Under the pieces are notes generated by a model. The model was given only the letters and a program-made list of their open reading frames with translations. It did no database searches and was not told the origin of the DNA. Both the position numbers and the translations under genes were made by a program. A DNA stretch of 64,000 nt, taken from positions 22,700 to 86,699 of the forward strand of contig PGXU01000010.1 of NCBI GenBank assembly GCA_002839335.1, written 5' to 3'. Below, piece after piece: positions 1 through 7,981 of this stretch. The stretch comes from Spirochaetae bacterium HGW-Spirochaetae-4 (GTDB taxonomy: Bacteria > Spirochaetota > Spirochaetia > Sphaerochaetales > Sphaerochaetaceae). How positions within the stretch are numbered: the stretch's first letter is position 1; every line of letters starts with the position of its first letter.

Positions 1-429
1 CAAGGGAGGCCGTTTGCTGAGGATACCCGCCTCTCCTGCCCAGGTGTCTGCCGTACTGGCGGCCACGGCTACGCCGAACATCACCAAGGCAATGCGCCCG
101 CCATCGAATCCATAGAGCAACGCGGATGCACCCGCGAGACCTCCGTTGGCCAGGACCTGGGCCCAATCCCGTGTTCCTCCCTTCTTCTGGATTCCCGTCT
201 CGATGGACACTGATACGGCACGGCTGACTTTGCCGAGGATATTTGCAGTGATGAAGAAAAGCATGAGGAGGACCCACCCTCCGGGCCCTGTGAACCTGTA
301 GGCCAAAAACCCCACGACCAACGCCGAGACAGCGCCCGAATACGTCAGCCATTTGAGGGCTTTCGCCACCACGGCGACACATAGGTTCACCGCTAGGGGT
401 ACGATATAGATCCAGATACCGCTGTTCAT
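1..429 (-). CDS. DUF92/VTE6-like membrane protein (partial, runs off left edge)
   Basis: This frame is open from an ATG at 429 to the window edge (143 codons) and is missing from the ORF track because it is cut. It reads as a multi-pass membrane protein with a KKGGTRDWAQVLANGG segment near residue 85 and ASTADTWAGEAG near residue 125. Both are hallmarks of the DUF92/TMEM19 family, whose plant member VTE6 is phytyl-phosphate kinase. Its ATG overlaps the stop of the upstream VTE5-like gene (ATGA), so the two are translationally coupled. From the family I infer phosphorylation of an isoprenoid or other lipid monophosphate; the substrate in this organism is unknown. The C-terminus is outside the window. 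Confidence 0.8.
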   Translation of the reverse strand, partial: MNSGIWIYIVPLAVNLCVAVVAKALKWLTYSGAVSALVVGFLAYRFTGPGGWVLLMLFFITANILGKVSRAVSVSIETGIQKKGGTRDWAQVLANGGLAGASALLYGFDGGRIALVMFGVAVAASTADTWAGEAGILSKRPPL

Positions 430-1094
430 GCGACTCCGAGCAACAGGAAAGCAATCAATGTCGTTCCGAGCGGAACGCTGAGGTTGTCCAGTCCGTGGGG
501 GGTGTAGGCTTCAAGCAAGGCCGCAACACCCGAAATGACGACAACGGAGATCCACCAGGTGAAGCTCCATACGGAAGGAAGGGAATACCCGAGGGAGAAC
601 CCTGTTACCACCAGTGCGGTAACCACGAACATGACGAGGGTCCCGAGAAGCGACTTGTCTCCACGGATCTTTTTGGTTCCCCAATGCTTGCCGATCATGG
701 CGGCGAGACCGTCGCCATACCCCATGGTGAGCGCTCCCATTCCACAAGCCCACATGGGAATGGTATTCGTATAACCTGCGATAACCAGAAGCAAAAGGGA
801 AATGGGGAAATAGACGAGACCCAGGTTCCTGCGCTTGTCGCTGATTCCCAGGACATTGGCGGCTCCCGTCACGACGGCGATTCCGTTGACGAGGATGAAG
901 AGTATTGGACCTACCAGGGCATAGGCAAGGGAGTCGAAACTCGCAATCAGGATAAACCACCAGTTCGAGACGCCTATGTGGATAAATTTGCGTACGAACT
1001 CGGCAGTGAAGCGATCGGATTTCGACAGCAGAATACCTATCCCTATGATTATCCCAATGAAACCAAGCGAAAGAATCAACCCTAGATTATTCAT
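426..1094 (-). CDS. VTE5/SEC59-like CTP-dependent lipid alcohol kinase
   Basis: Predicted multi-pass membrane protein of about 222 residues. The conserved block GYGDGLAAMIGKHWG followed by KIRGDKSLLGT is typical of the dolichol kinase/phytol kinase/cytidylyltransferase-like family. It probably phosphorylates an isoprenoid alcohol using CTP. I chose the ATG at 1094 (MNNLGLILSL) over the ORF-track start at 1169. A TTGAAA-17-TATATT promoter overlaps the longer reading and ends six bases before this ATG, there is no ribosome site at either ATG, and the first membrane segment begins at MNNLG. It overlaps the DUF92 gene by 4 bp, so the pair could carry out two successive phosphorylations, as VTE5 and VTE6 do in plants. 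Substrate unknown. Confidence 0.75.
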   Translation of the reverse strand: MNNLGLILSLGFIGIIIGIGILLSKSDRFTAEFVRKFIHIGVSNWWFILIASFDSLAYALVGPILFILVNGIAVVTGAANVLGISDKRRNLGLVYFPISLLLLVIAGYTNTIPMWACGMGALTMGYGDGLAAMIGKHWGTKKIRGDKSLLGTLVMFVVTALVVTGFSLGYSLPSVWSFTWWISVVVISGVAALLEAYTPHGLDNLSVPLGTTLIAFLLLGVA

Positions 1095-1100
1095 TGCCAC

Positions 1101-1129
1101 AATATAGGGTAAAATATGTCGTTTTTCAA
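1101..1129 (-). promoter_or_regulatory. Promoter of the VTE5/VTE6-like pair (leaderless type)
   Basis: On the minus strand, TTGAAA (1124-1129) and TATATT (1101-1106) are separated by exactly 17 bp. The -10 box ends 6 nt before the ATG at 1094, so transcription should begin at or next to the start codon. No Shine-Dalgarno sequence is present. Confidence 0.65.
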
Positions 1130-1321
1130 GATATTGACAGACCATATTACCCATGCTATTTTTATTCATGCTTTCGTTTTTGAGTTGCAGCTGGTTCTTT
1201 TAATCTAGTTTCCTTCGAGTCGTCTTCGTCGTATTCCTAAAGACCGATTAAATTGACTCAAGCATGCCGCCAAATGAAGCAATTTTAGTTAAACAGGCTT
1301 AGGACCTGTGGAGGATGCTTT

Positions 1322-1597
1322 ATGGCAAAGAAAATCTATGTCGGCAACATGAGTTACGCCACTTCCGAAGAGGAACTTCGGGAACTGTTCGCCCAGTACG
1401 GTACCGTATTGAGTGCAAACATCATCATTGATCGTGAAACTCACCGCCCCAAAGGCTTTGGGTTCGTCGAGATGGAAGAGGATTCAGCTGCAGACGCTGC
1501 GATTTCCCAACTCGATGGCAAGGAATTTGGTGGACGCAATCTTCGTGTCAACGAAGCAATTGCAAAACCCCGTCCGACTAGAAGCTATCGCGACTAA
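1322..1597 (+). CDS. RRM-type RNA-binding protein
   Basis: A 91-residue protein made almost entirely of one RNA recognition motif. RNP2 is IYVGNM (residues 5-10) and RNP1 is KGFGFVEM (about residues 44-51), followed by a short basic tail (KPRPTRSYRD). Such single-RRM proteins are common in cyanobacteria and spirochaetes and bind single-stranded RNA in the cytoplasm; many are linked to cold or stress responses, but nothing here shows that directly. A GGAGG ribosome site lies about 8 nt upstream of the ATG. The gene stands alone, with a strong terminator directly after it. Confidence 0.9.
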   Translation: MAKKIYVGNMSYATSEEELRELFAQYGTVLSANIIIDRETHRPKGFGFVEMEEDSAADAAISQLDGKEFGGRNLRVNEAIAKPRPTRSYRD

Positions 1598-1618
1598 TTC
1601 GAAGTAGAAACTAGCGGA

Positions 1619-1646
1619 GCCGTCCTCTTTGGGGGACGGCTTTCTT
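1619..1646 (+). terminator. Rho-independent terminator of the RRM gene
   Basis: Perfect 7-bp stem GCCGTCC (1619-1625) and GGACGGC (1634-1640) around a short loop, followed by TTTCTT. It sits 22 bp after the RRM stop codon. Confidence 0.85.
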
Positions 1647-1652
1647 ATGCCT

Positions 1653-2786
1653 TCACTGTATGAGCCGGAGCCCGACGAACACCAACACGAACAACACGTT
1701 CACTTTGGTGAATACCCACAGGTATTTCCATGAAGAGCCGGCATCATATGCCGCGAAGAGCTTGAATGAGATGACCGAGGCCAACGACGCGATCAAGGTG
1801 CCGCAACCACCGGCGTTCACACCGAGAAGCAATTGCCCGCTATCCAGGGTGAAGCGGGAAAGCAGCAATGCAGCCGGGACATTGCTCAGCACCTGGCTGG
1901 CAAGGAGCGAAACCATGAAGACCCGTCCTGCCAGAATCCGTTCCAATCCGACCCGCACAAACGATGCGGACCCCAGGTTGCCGACAAGAATGAAGAAGCC
2001 GACGAAGGTGAGCAACAAGCCGTAATCGACCTTTCGCAGTTGACGGATTCCCACCGACAATCCCACAACCACAACGACTGCATACCATGGAAGGATATCG
2101 AAAACCGCCAGGATTGAAAGCAGGAACAAGATCGAGTATCGGATGACCGGTCCAATCGCAAGTGGTCCGGTTTTTTGCACCAAGGGAACCACAATCGATT
2201 GTCGTCCGGTTCCGATGAAAAACACCATGCAGAAGAGCACTCCACCACCGACTGCGACCATGGGCAACATCGTCAGGAAAAACTCTCCCGTCCCCATATG
2301 ATAATACGAGAAGAGGTAGAGGTTCTGGGGGTTCCCCATGGGAGTCAACGAACTGCCAACATTTGCTGCAACCGTCTGCAGGACTATGGTCAGCATGATC
2401 GGTCTCGCATCACCGAGCATCCTGAATACTACCAGGGTGAACGGGACGAACGTGATCAACGCGACATCGTTGGTGATCCACATGGAAGCGAAGAAAGTCA
2501 ATCCGACCAATAGGATCGAGACTCGGCGGACCGAGTGGACTTGGGCCAGCAGGAGTACCGACAATCGTTCGAACAACCCGATCGACCGGAATCCCGCCAC
2601 TACCGCCATCAACGCAAAGAGACACCCGAGCACCTTGAAGTCCATATAGGCAAGGTACGCTTTCGAGGGAGGAACCAGAATCATGGAAAGGACAGCCAAC
2701 GTCAGGGAAAGGACCAGTACCGGTTCGTTCCTCAGGTTCGCGGCTGCCCTGGAGAGAACCGTCTCACCAGGCTCCGCCACCGCCAC
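1653..2786 (-). CDS. SLC13/ArsB-type (IT superfamily) anion permease
   Basis: About 377 residues with roughly ten hydrophobic segments. SSLTPMGNPQNLYLF near the middle is the SxTPxGNxQN signature of the citrate/anion (ArsB/NhaD/SLC13) permease group, and SNVPAALLL near the C-terminus resembles the second half-repeat motif. It is probably a membrane transporter for a di- or tricarboxylate or other anion; the substrate cannot be read. The ORF-track start (GTG at 2819) lies inside the glycine-rich tail codons of the DUF2207 gene. I prefer GTG at 2786, which has GGAGGG 7 nt upstream, giving a 23-bp overlap and translational coupling. GTG at 2780 is also possible. Confidence 0.75.
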   Translation of the reverse strand: MAVAEPGETVLSRAAANLRNEPVLVLSLTLAVLSMILVPPSKAYLAYMDFKVLGCLFALMAVVAGFRSIGLFERLSVLLLAQVHSVRRVSILLVGLTFFASMWITNDVALITFVPFTLVVFRMLGDARPIMLTIVLQTVAANVGSSLTPMGNPQNLYLFSYYHMGTGEFFLTMLPMVAVGGGVLFCMVFFIGTGRQSIVVPLVQKTGPLAIGPVIRYSILFLLSILAVFDILPWYAVVVVVGLSVGIRQLRKVDYGLLLTFVGFFILVGNLGSASFVRVGLERILAGRVFMVSLLASQVLSNVPAALLLSRFTLDSGQLLLGVNAGGCGTLIASLASVISFKLFAAYDAGSSWKYLWVFTKVNVLFVLVFVGLRLIQ

Positions 2787-4635
2787 CGCCGAACCCTCCG
2801 CCAGAGAATCCACCACCACCGAATGAAGAACCGCCGAAGCGAGATCCGGGACTCGCTTTTGGAGAGGTGATCACCGACGATACCAATGCGGTGTTGCACC
2901 TCGACAACATGGAACTGAGCACCATTGCATTCCAGACGGTATGGGTTCCGACATACCAGTTGGGAGGTTCGATCGTGATGGAGTCGAATTTCTTCGCCCA
3001 TTTCTTCTCCAACCCCAGGACAATGGCGAATGAAAGCATATGGTAATAATAATTGGGATCGCTATCGATCATCCGTTTCAATTCATCGATCTCAACCTTC
3101 TCGATGAAGTCGCGGAATCCCAGGACTTCTTCCAAACGACGACGCCCATAATCGCTGCGTTGCTTGGTGACTATGGCCAAAAATCCCATCGGAGCGTTTG
3201 CCACCATGAGCAGGGTAGCTCCAAAAAGGATATCGTCCATGGGAGAGTCGACAATCCACCCGGTGACAATGAGGAACACCCACCCGAAGACAATCACGAA
3301 AAGGAAGACCAAAGGCCAAAACAGTTTTCCCACCGTCTTGCGGATATGCCAGGAACGCATCACGACATGCGTGATAAGCAACAGCGGAATCGAAACACCG
3401 ATGGCGACGGCAATCAGCACCAAGGTCACCGGACCCAGATAGTTTCCGGTAAGGATCAACGCATAACCGATAGCCGGAACCAACATGAACAAGGTGATAA
3501 GCGCGGCCTTGTTGCGTGATCGGGAGCTCGCCAGGGCCCGCTCTCCCCGATAATGGGAATCGACGGTCTTCTTCAACTTCTGGTATGCTTGGAAAAAGCG
3601 CCCCTCGAGATCGGCTGTCTTCACCACACCGTTCGTGCCGCTGGCGAAGAATGCATCGAAAATCTGCTTCTCATGCTTGGAGGCATTCTTCGGGTCATGT
3701 CCCTTTATGAACGAAAACTTCTTCCCCTCCTCCACGATTGTCAGGCACCCCTTGTCGGCCCAGTAGAAGATCATGGAAGTCACGTCGCGCGGATCCAGGG
3801 ATTCGTCGATGATGTACCCGACATCCAACGGGCTCATACCATCGGGGGCTTCGAACCGCGGAACGATGATCAGGTCCTTGTCGCGTCCGTACGCATGCCA
3901 GAAATACCAGGCCAAGGCCACCAACAGCAGCGAGAGTACCAGAAAGACGATCCGATATACGGCTTGCCAGTCTTTTCTGGCGGTAAAGTAGCCGTCCGGC
4001 ATCTCCACCCTGACGGTGATCGCCTCGCCCGGTTCCAACCGGGTCGATTCTCCCGTGAGCACGGTCCCGTCGCCAGACAACTGCCACCTCAGGCCTTGGG
4101 CGGTCGTACTTCCCCAGAATCCACGTGTGAACGAGACGCTGTCGGCGGATATCTGAGAAGGAAATGTTATGGAGAAGGTGAATTTTCCGATCGGGACTTC
4201 CCAGTCCTCCCCCACGATATTGTAATAGAACTCGTCGTATTCCTCGTGGGGATCGGCCCCGATATCATAGTTGTACGAGATATCGTACCGGTGAGAGCCC
4301 ACAACGGTCCTGTTCGCATCGCCTACCCGTATCGTTATATACGAACCGTCGCGCATGACGGTGAACGTGTCGCTGGCCTTGACCTTGGTAACCCGCACCT
4401 TCACGTCTTCCCGCTGCGAATCCTCGAACAGGTATTCGACCGGAAGGACCCGATAGAATCCATGCAACGGGACATGGAAGTCCATGGCAATGCGTTCATC
4501 CACCTGGTACACACCTTCCGGTGAAATCACGATGCCACTGTTCATTTCCTTGATATCGTATCCTGTGGCACCCCATGCAACCGATGCGACAACGAGGAAC
4601 AGCACTACGATACTGGCAAAACGTGTGTACTTCAT
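2764..4635 (-). CDS. DUF2207 family membrane protein with glycine-rich tail
   Basis: 623 residues. An N-terminal signal peptide (to about residue 22, ending VAWGA) precedes an extracytoplasmic beta-rich DUF2207 domain. A membrane segment follows near residues 230-250, then a cytoplasmic part with further membrane segments near 375-425 and 440-470. The C-terminus is a Gly/Ser run ending GGGGGGAW. Proteins of this kind are regularly encoded next to LemA, as here (4-bp gap to the lemA stop), and are thought to act with it at the membrane; the biochemical role is unknown. The glycine-rich end overlaps the start of the permease gene. Confidence 0.85.
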   Translation of the reverse strand: MKYTRFASIVVLFLVVASVAWGATGYDIKEMNSGIVISPEGVYQVDERIAMDFHVPLHGFYRVLPVEYLFEDSQREDVKVRVTKVKASDTFTVMRDGSYITIRVGDANRTVVGSHRYDISYNYDIGADPHEEYDEFYYNIVGEDWEVPIGKFTFSITFPSQISADSVSFTRGFWGSTTAQGLRWQLSGDGTVLTGESTRLEPGEAITVRVEMPDGYFTARKDWQAVYRIVFLVLSLLLVALAWYFWHAYGRDKDLIIVPRFEAPDGMSPLDVGYIIDESLDPRDVTSMIFYWADKGCLTIVEEGKKFSFIKGHDPKNASKHEKQIFDAFFASGTNGVVKTADLEGRFFQAYQKLKKTVDSHYRGERALASSRSRNKAALITLFMLVPAIGYALILTGNYLGPVTLVLIAVAIGVSIPLLLITHVVMRSWHIRKTVGKLFWPLVFLFVIVFGWVFLIVTGWIVDSPMDDILFGATLLMVANAPMGFLAIVTKQRSDYGRRRLEEVLGFRDFIEKVEIDELKRMIDSDPNYYYHMLSFAIVLGLEKKWAKKFDSITIEPPNWYVGTHTVWNAMVLSSMLSRCNTALVSSVITSPKASPGSRFGGSSFGGGGFSGGGFGGGGGGAW

Positions 4636-4638
4636 AGC

Positions 4639-5187
4639 CTAGAACCGCACGTTGACTTGTGCCCGCGCCTCATCCTCGATCGCGAGATACGGCAATTTGG
4701 TGAAATGCGCAATACCGGCGACAATGGAACTCGGTATGGTTTCGACCATGGTATTTATGTCGTTGATCACGGCATTGTAGTACTTGCGCACATGGAGCAA
4801 TTCCTCCTCGATCTTCTGCAATTGGCTTTGCAGGTCAAGGAACCCTTGGTTGGCTTTCAGATCGGGATAGCTCTCGCTGAGTGCGAACAGGCTCTTCAAT
4901 GTGGAGGAGAATGCGTTCGAGGCTTCATTCTTTTCCGTCAAGGTTGTGGCGCCCATTGCCGCGTTGCGTGCCTCGATGACAGCGGTGAGTGTCTGGCTTT
5001 CGTGTTTTGCATATCCTTTGACGGTTTCCACAAGATTCGGGACCAAGTCGTACCGCTTTTTCAGGTGGGCATCGATCGCGGCAGCCGATTCCTCACTCTG
5101 GTTCCGAAGCCGGACCAACTTGTTGTATACCGCTACACCATATAACAACACCAAGACTACAATTGCACCTATGATAATGCCCACCAT
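4639..5187 (-). CDS. lemA: LemA family protein
   Basis: 182 residues. A single N-terminal membrane anchor (VGIIIGAIVVLVLLYGVAV) is followed by an all-helical domain with the LemA core YNKLVRLRNQ, KKRYDLVPNLVETVKGYAKHE and YNAVINDINTMVETIPS. I chose ATG 5187 because it follows GGGAGG at 6 nt; the longer ORF-track start at 5229 lacks a ribosome site. LemA proteins are anchored with the helical domain exposed; function is poorly known. It is first in a lemA-DUF2207-permease transcription unit. Confidence 0.9.
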   Translation of the reverse strand: MVGIIIGAIVVLVLLYGVAVYNKLVRLRNQSEESAAAIDAHLKKRYDLVPNLVETVKGYAKHESQTLTAVIEARNAAMGATTLTEKNEASNAFSSTLKSLFALSESYPDLKANQGFLDLQSQLQKIEEELLHVRKYYNAVINDINTMVETIPSSIVAGIAHFTKLPYLAIEDEARAQVNVRF

Positions 5188-5280
5188 GAGAGACCTCCCT
5201 TTGCTACTTCCGGTGTGTATCCACACCAAGTATCCGAAACAATAATATCTTTACTGCAGTGATTCGTCCAGATAATTACC

Positions 5281-5309
5281 TTGTGTTTAGTACGATTGTA
5301 CTGTATATT
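5281..5309 (+). promoter_or_regulatory. argR promoter with palindromic operator in the spacer
   Basis: TTGTGT (5281-5286) and TATATT (5304-5309) are spaced by 17 bp. Within the spacer is a perfect inverted repeat, AGTAC-GATT-GTACT (5289-5302). An AT-rich stretch with TATTCATAC and GAATATTTATAC follows, resembling ARG-box halves. The layout fits autorepression by ArgR; the operator assignment is inference. Confidence 0.5.
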
Positions 5310-5351
5310 CATACAGACATTAAAGAATATTTATACCGATTGGAGATACCG

Positions 5352-5822
5352 ATGAAGGAACGACATAATAGGCTTTCAGTTGTGAAGGAACTGATCAAGA
5401 ACAATAGGATTGACAATCAGGATACACTTCTCGACCTGTTGGCGAAAGAGGGCTTTTCCGTCACCCAGGCGACACTGTCGCGCGACTTGAAGATGCTGAA
5501 GGTCGGCAAGATTTCCGACGGTTGGTCAGGCTATTATTATGCGTTGCCGGAAAACGATCTGATATCCGAATCGGAAAAAAGCTACATCCAGGATGTGCGC
5601 CGAGGGGTCCTCTCCATAGAATTCAGCCAGAATTTCGGTGTCATAAAGACCCGTAGCGGCCATGCGAACAGCGTAGCCCTCGCCTTGGATATCTTGGCTC
5701 TTCCCGAAATCCTTGGAACCCTTGCCGGTGACGATACCATTTTCGTCATTCTCCGTGAGGGAATGACCAAGGAAGACCTGTTGGAGAGCTTCAAGCTCCG
5801 CATCCCGGAAATCGAGACATAA
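5352..5822 (+). CDS. argR: Arginine repressor ArgR
   Basis: 156 residues with the two-domain ArgR plan. The N-terminal winged helix is residues 1-70 and includes the recognition stretch SVTQATLSRDLK. The C-terminal part carries the oligomerisation and arginine-binding region, with SGHANSVALALDIL and LGTLAGDDTIFVILRE near residues 105-140; GDDT corresponds to the arginine-contacting acidic pair. The ATG at 5352 follows TGGAGAT at a suitable distance, whereas the ORF-track start at 5259 lies in the promoter. No arginine genes are adjacent, so targets lie outside the window. Confidence 0.92.
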   Translation: MKERHNRLSVVKELIKNNRIDNQDTLLDLLAKEGFSVTQATLSRDLKMLKVGKISDGWSGYYYALPENDLISESEKSYIQDVRRGVLSIEFSQNFGVIKTRSGHANSVALALDILALPEILGTLAGDDTIFVILREGMTKEDLLESFKLRIPEIET

Positions 5823-5859
5823 TTCCCGAGCCAGTGCAGGAAACGTACGGGAGTCGATA

Positions 5860-5888
5860 TTGCCTGGCCCAAGCTCCTGCTATACACT
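5860..5888 (+). promoter_or_regulatory. pgi promoter
   Basis: TTGCCT (5860-5865), a 17-bp spacer and TACACT (5883-5888) lie 33 bp upstream of the pgi ATG, which has its own AAGGAG ribosome site. Confidence 0.5.
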
Positions 5889-5921
5889 AAAGGACACCCT
5901 GAGAAGGGAAGGAGTCAATGT

Positions 5922-7505
5922 ATGCAGTTCAAGAATCTTTCCAAGACAGCATCCTTCGATGTATTGAAAAAGACACCTCCTATCGATTTGCACAACGCAC
6001 TTGCGCGTGGACGCATTTCGCAGTCATCGGTCCCGATCGGTGGCGGGCTTTCATACAATTGGGCGGCGATGCCTGTCGATGACGGACATATCGCGCTCAT
6101 GCAGAAGCTGGCGGATGAACAGGATCTGGTGATGAAATACCAGGCGGTGCTTGAGGGAGAGGTCATGAATACCGGGGAACACCGGTTGGTACTGCATCAT
6201 TTGACCCGTGGAAGGGTGTTGGGAGACGACACTTCGGTGTTCGCCGACGAAGAGGAAAAGGGAGCGTTCTATGCCGAACAGCTTGAGCGGATAGCCGGCT
6301 TTTCCGCCTCGGTCCGCAGCGGATCCTTGGTGGGATCCACCGGAAAAGCTTTCACAACCGTTGTGCAGATCGGTATCGGTGGAAGCGATCTCGGACCACG
6401 GGCCTTGTATCTTGCCTTGAAGGGTTGGGCCAAGGGAGCGGCTGTCAAACGGATCGAAGCACGGTTCATCTCCAATGTTGATCCTGACGATGCGGACGAT
6501 GTGTTCGAGAATCTCGACTTCGAGTCGACACTGTTTGTCCTGGTCACCAAAAGTGGAACCACCCAGGAAACACTCACCAATTGCGACCTGGTACGCAAGG
6601 CCATGGTGGATTCGGGGATACCCCGTCTCGATCCTTCAAAGCACATGGTCGCCGTAACCAGCAAGACCAGTCCGCTTGCCTCTTCCAAGGATTTCCTCGA
6701 AGCGTTCTATATCGACGACTATATCGGCGGCCGATACTCGTCTTCCAGTGCTGTCGGGGCAGTGGTGCTCTCGGTAGCATTCGGGGCGGAGGTCTTCCAG
6801 CGATTCCTCGCCGGTTGCCACGAAGCCGACCTTGGAGCGCTCGAACCCGATATCCGCAAGAATGCAGCCATGATGGATGCACTTGTGGGGCTCTATCTCC
6901 GCAATGTCCTGGGTTTTCCCTGTACGGCGATCCTGCCCTACTCCCAAGCCCTTTCACGATTCCCCGCCCACTTGCAGCAATTGGACATGGAAAGCAACGG
7001 CAAGCACGTCAACCGGAATGGTGAACCGATCGATTATGCCACTGGTCCGATCATTTTCGGAGAACCGGGAACCAACGGGCAGCACTCGTTCTACCAGCTG
7101 CTGCACCAGGGGACCGATACCGTCCCCTTGCAATTCATCGGGTTCAAGCAATCCCAGCGCGGTGTGGATATCGAAACCGACGGATCGACGAGCCAAACCA
7201 AGCTTGTTGCCAACCTGATTGCCCAAATTGTCGCGTTTGCCGGCGGCAAGGACGATGCCAATGCAAACAAGCGGTTCCCAGGAAACCGGTACTCGAGTGT
7301 GATCTCGGGTGACAAGCTAACACCCGAGGCTCTTGGTGCCTTGCTGGCCCACTACGAGAACAAGGTCATGTTCCAAGGATTCCTCTGGAACATCAACTCG
7401 TTCGACCAGGAAGGGGTACAATTGGGCAAGGTTCTGGCAAAGAAGGTCCTCTCCGGTGGCGGGGGCGACGAGGCGTTGCTGGCGTATATGGAATTGTTGT
7501 ACTGA
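5922..7505 (+). CDS. pgi: Glucose-6-phosphate isomerase
   Basis: 527 residues, the usual length for bacterial Pgi. It interconverts glucose 6-phosphate and fructose 6-phosphate. Visible landmarks are IGIGGSDLGPRALYLAL, the phosphate-binding LVTKSGTTQETLTN, GGRYSSSSAVG, and GTNGQHSFYQLLHQGT with the catalytic His near the active site. AAGGAG precedes the ATG. It has its own promoter and terminator, so it is monocistronic. Together with the phosphofructokinase at 8-9.3 kb it supports a glycolytic route. Confidence 0.96.
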   Translation: MQFKNLSKTASFDVLKKTPPIDLHNALARGRISQSSVPIGGGLSYNWAAMPVDDGHIALMQKLADEQDLVMKYQAVLEGEVMNTGEHRLVLHHLTRGRVLGDDTSVFADEEEKGAFYAEQLERIAGFSASVRSGSLVGSTGKAFTTVVQIGIGGSDLGPRALYLALKGWAKGAAVKRIEARFISNVDPDDADDVFENLDFESTLFVLVTKSGTTQETLTNCDLVRKAMVDSGIPRLDPSKHMVAVTSKTSPLASSKDFLEAFYIDDYIGGRYSSSSAVGAVVLSVAFGAEVFQRFLAGCHEADLGALEPDIRKNAAMMDALVGLYLRNVLGFPCTAILPYSQALSRFPAHLQQLDMESNGKHVNRNGEPIDYATGPIIFGEPGTNGQHSFYQLLHQGTDTVPLQFIGFKQSQRGVDIETDGSTSQTKLVANLIAQIVAFAGGKDDANANKRFPGNRYSSVISGDKLTPEALGALLAHYENKVMFQGFLWNINSFDQEGVQLGKVLAKKVLSGGGGDEALLAYMELLY

Positions 7506-7543
7506 TATCCAATAAGTTTGAAATTTAGCCATATGATGCAAAG

Positions 7544-7571
7544 AAGCTGCGACATTCCTGCCGCAGCTTTT
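7544..7571 (+). terminator. Rho-independent terminator after pgi
   Basis: AAGCTGCG (7544-7551) pairs perfectly with CGCAGCTT (7562-7569) across a 10-nt loop and is followed by TTTTCC. It lies 39 bp downstream of the pgi stop. Confidence 0.8.
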
Positions 7572-7608
7572 CCTATATATGCAGACCATACCATGTGGAC
7601 AAAAAAAA

Positions 7609-7641
7609 CCCCCTGGGGAAAAGGAGGTTAAACCCAGGGGG
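7609..7641 (+). other. Hairpin presenting a Shine-Dalgarno sequence in its loop
   Basis: A perfect 9-bp stem, CCCCCTGGG (7609-7617) with CCCAGGGGG (7633-7641), encloses a 15-nt loop containing AAAAGGAGGTTA. A second copy of AAAGGAGGTTA follows at once and abuts an ATG at 7657. An A-tract precedes the stem. It looks like a designed mRNA leader, not a terminator. Confidence 0.6.
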
Positions 7642-7656
7642 AACAAAAAGGAGGTT

Positions 7657-7824
7657 ATGAAAAGTCAATTGAATGGAGTCCATGTTATCGGAAGGAATTA
7701 TCCATTCGTTTTTCCTTTCGATGAGAATTTACCGAGAATTAAAAAAAGAATCAAGCATTTTTTAAAAATTTTTGAAAAATTCTTTTTAGCATCAAGTACC
7801 ATCGATAAGAACATCTTCCAATGA
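7657..7824 (+). CDS. Possible 55-residue basic peptide downstream of the hairpin
   Basis: A short frame beginning MKSQLNGVHVIG and containing a basic amphipathic stretch, PRIKKRIKHFLKIFEKFF. AAGGAGG lies only 2 nt before the ATG, closer than usual. Base composition is much more AT-rich than neighbouring genes. I do not recognise it. It could be a real small peptide fed by the hairpin leader, or a chance frame in AT-rich DNA. Confidence 0.3.
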   Translation: MKSQLNGVHVIGRNYPFVFPFDENLPRIKKRIKHFLKIFEKFFLASSTIDKNIFQ

Positions 7825-7944
7825 TATTAATCCTGCTAATATACCCAATAATGGCACTTTAATGTGAAGAAAATATTATTAAATCGGTTTATCTTTCACA
7901 TAATATGAAAGTTGGAATGTATAGATATTAAAATGATGCCAGAA
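7825..7944. other. AT-rich intergenic DNA between the small frame and the pfk terminator
   Basis: With 7572-7824 this makes an unusually AT-rich stretch of about 400 bp in an otherwise GC-balanced window. I see no gene here beyond the small frame above. CTTTCA-CATAATA-TGAAAG is a short inverted repeat near 7890-7910, of unknown meaning. Confidence 0.5.
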
Positions 7945-7970
7945 ATGCCCCGGCTTCTATTCCGGGGCAT
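7945..7970 (-). terminator. Terminator-like hairpin after the phosphofructokinase gene
   Basis: A perfect 9-bp stem, ATGCCCCGG (7945-7953) with CCGGGGCAT (7962-7970), lies 12 bp past the stop codon on the minus strand and is followed there by TTTC. The T-tract is short, so efficiency is uncertain. Confidence 0.6.
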
Positions 7971-7981
7971 CCATACAAGCA

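Noticed and set aside
495-1085. Plus-strand 196-residue frame opposite the VTE5-like gene
   Set aside because: It is a low-complexity antisense shadow with no recognisable domain; the minus-strand membrane protein explains the region.
3553-4524. Plus-strand 323-residue frame opposite DUF2207
   Set aside because: Antisense shadow; the minus-strand frame has a signal peptide, domain and partner gene.
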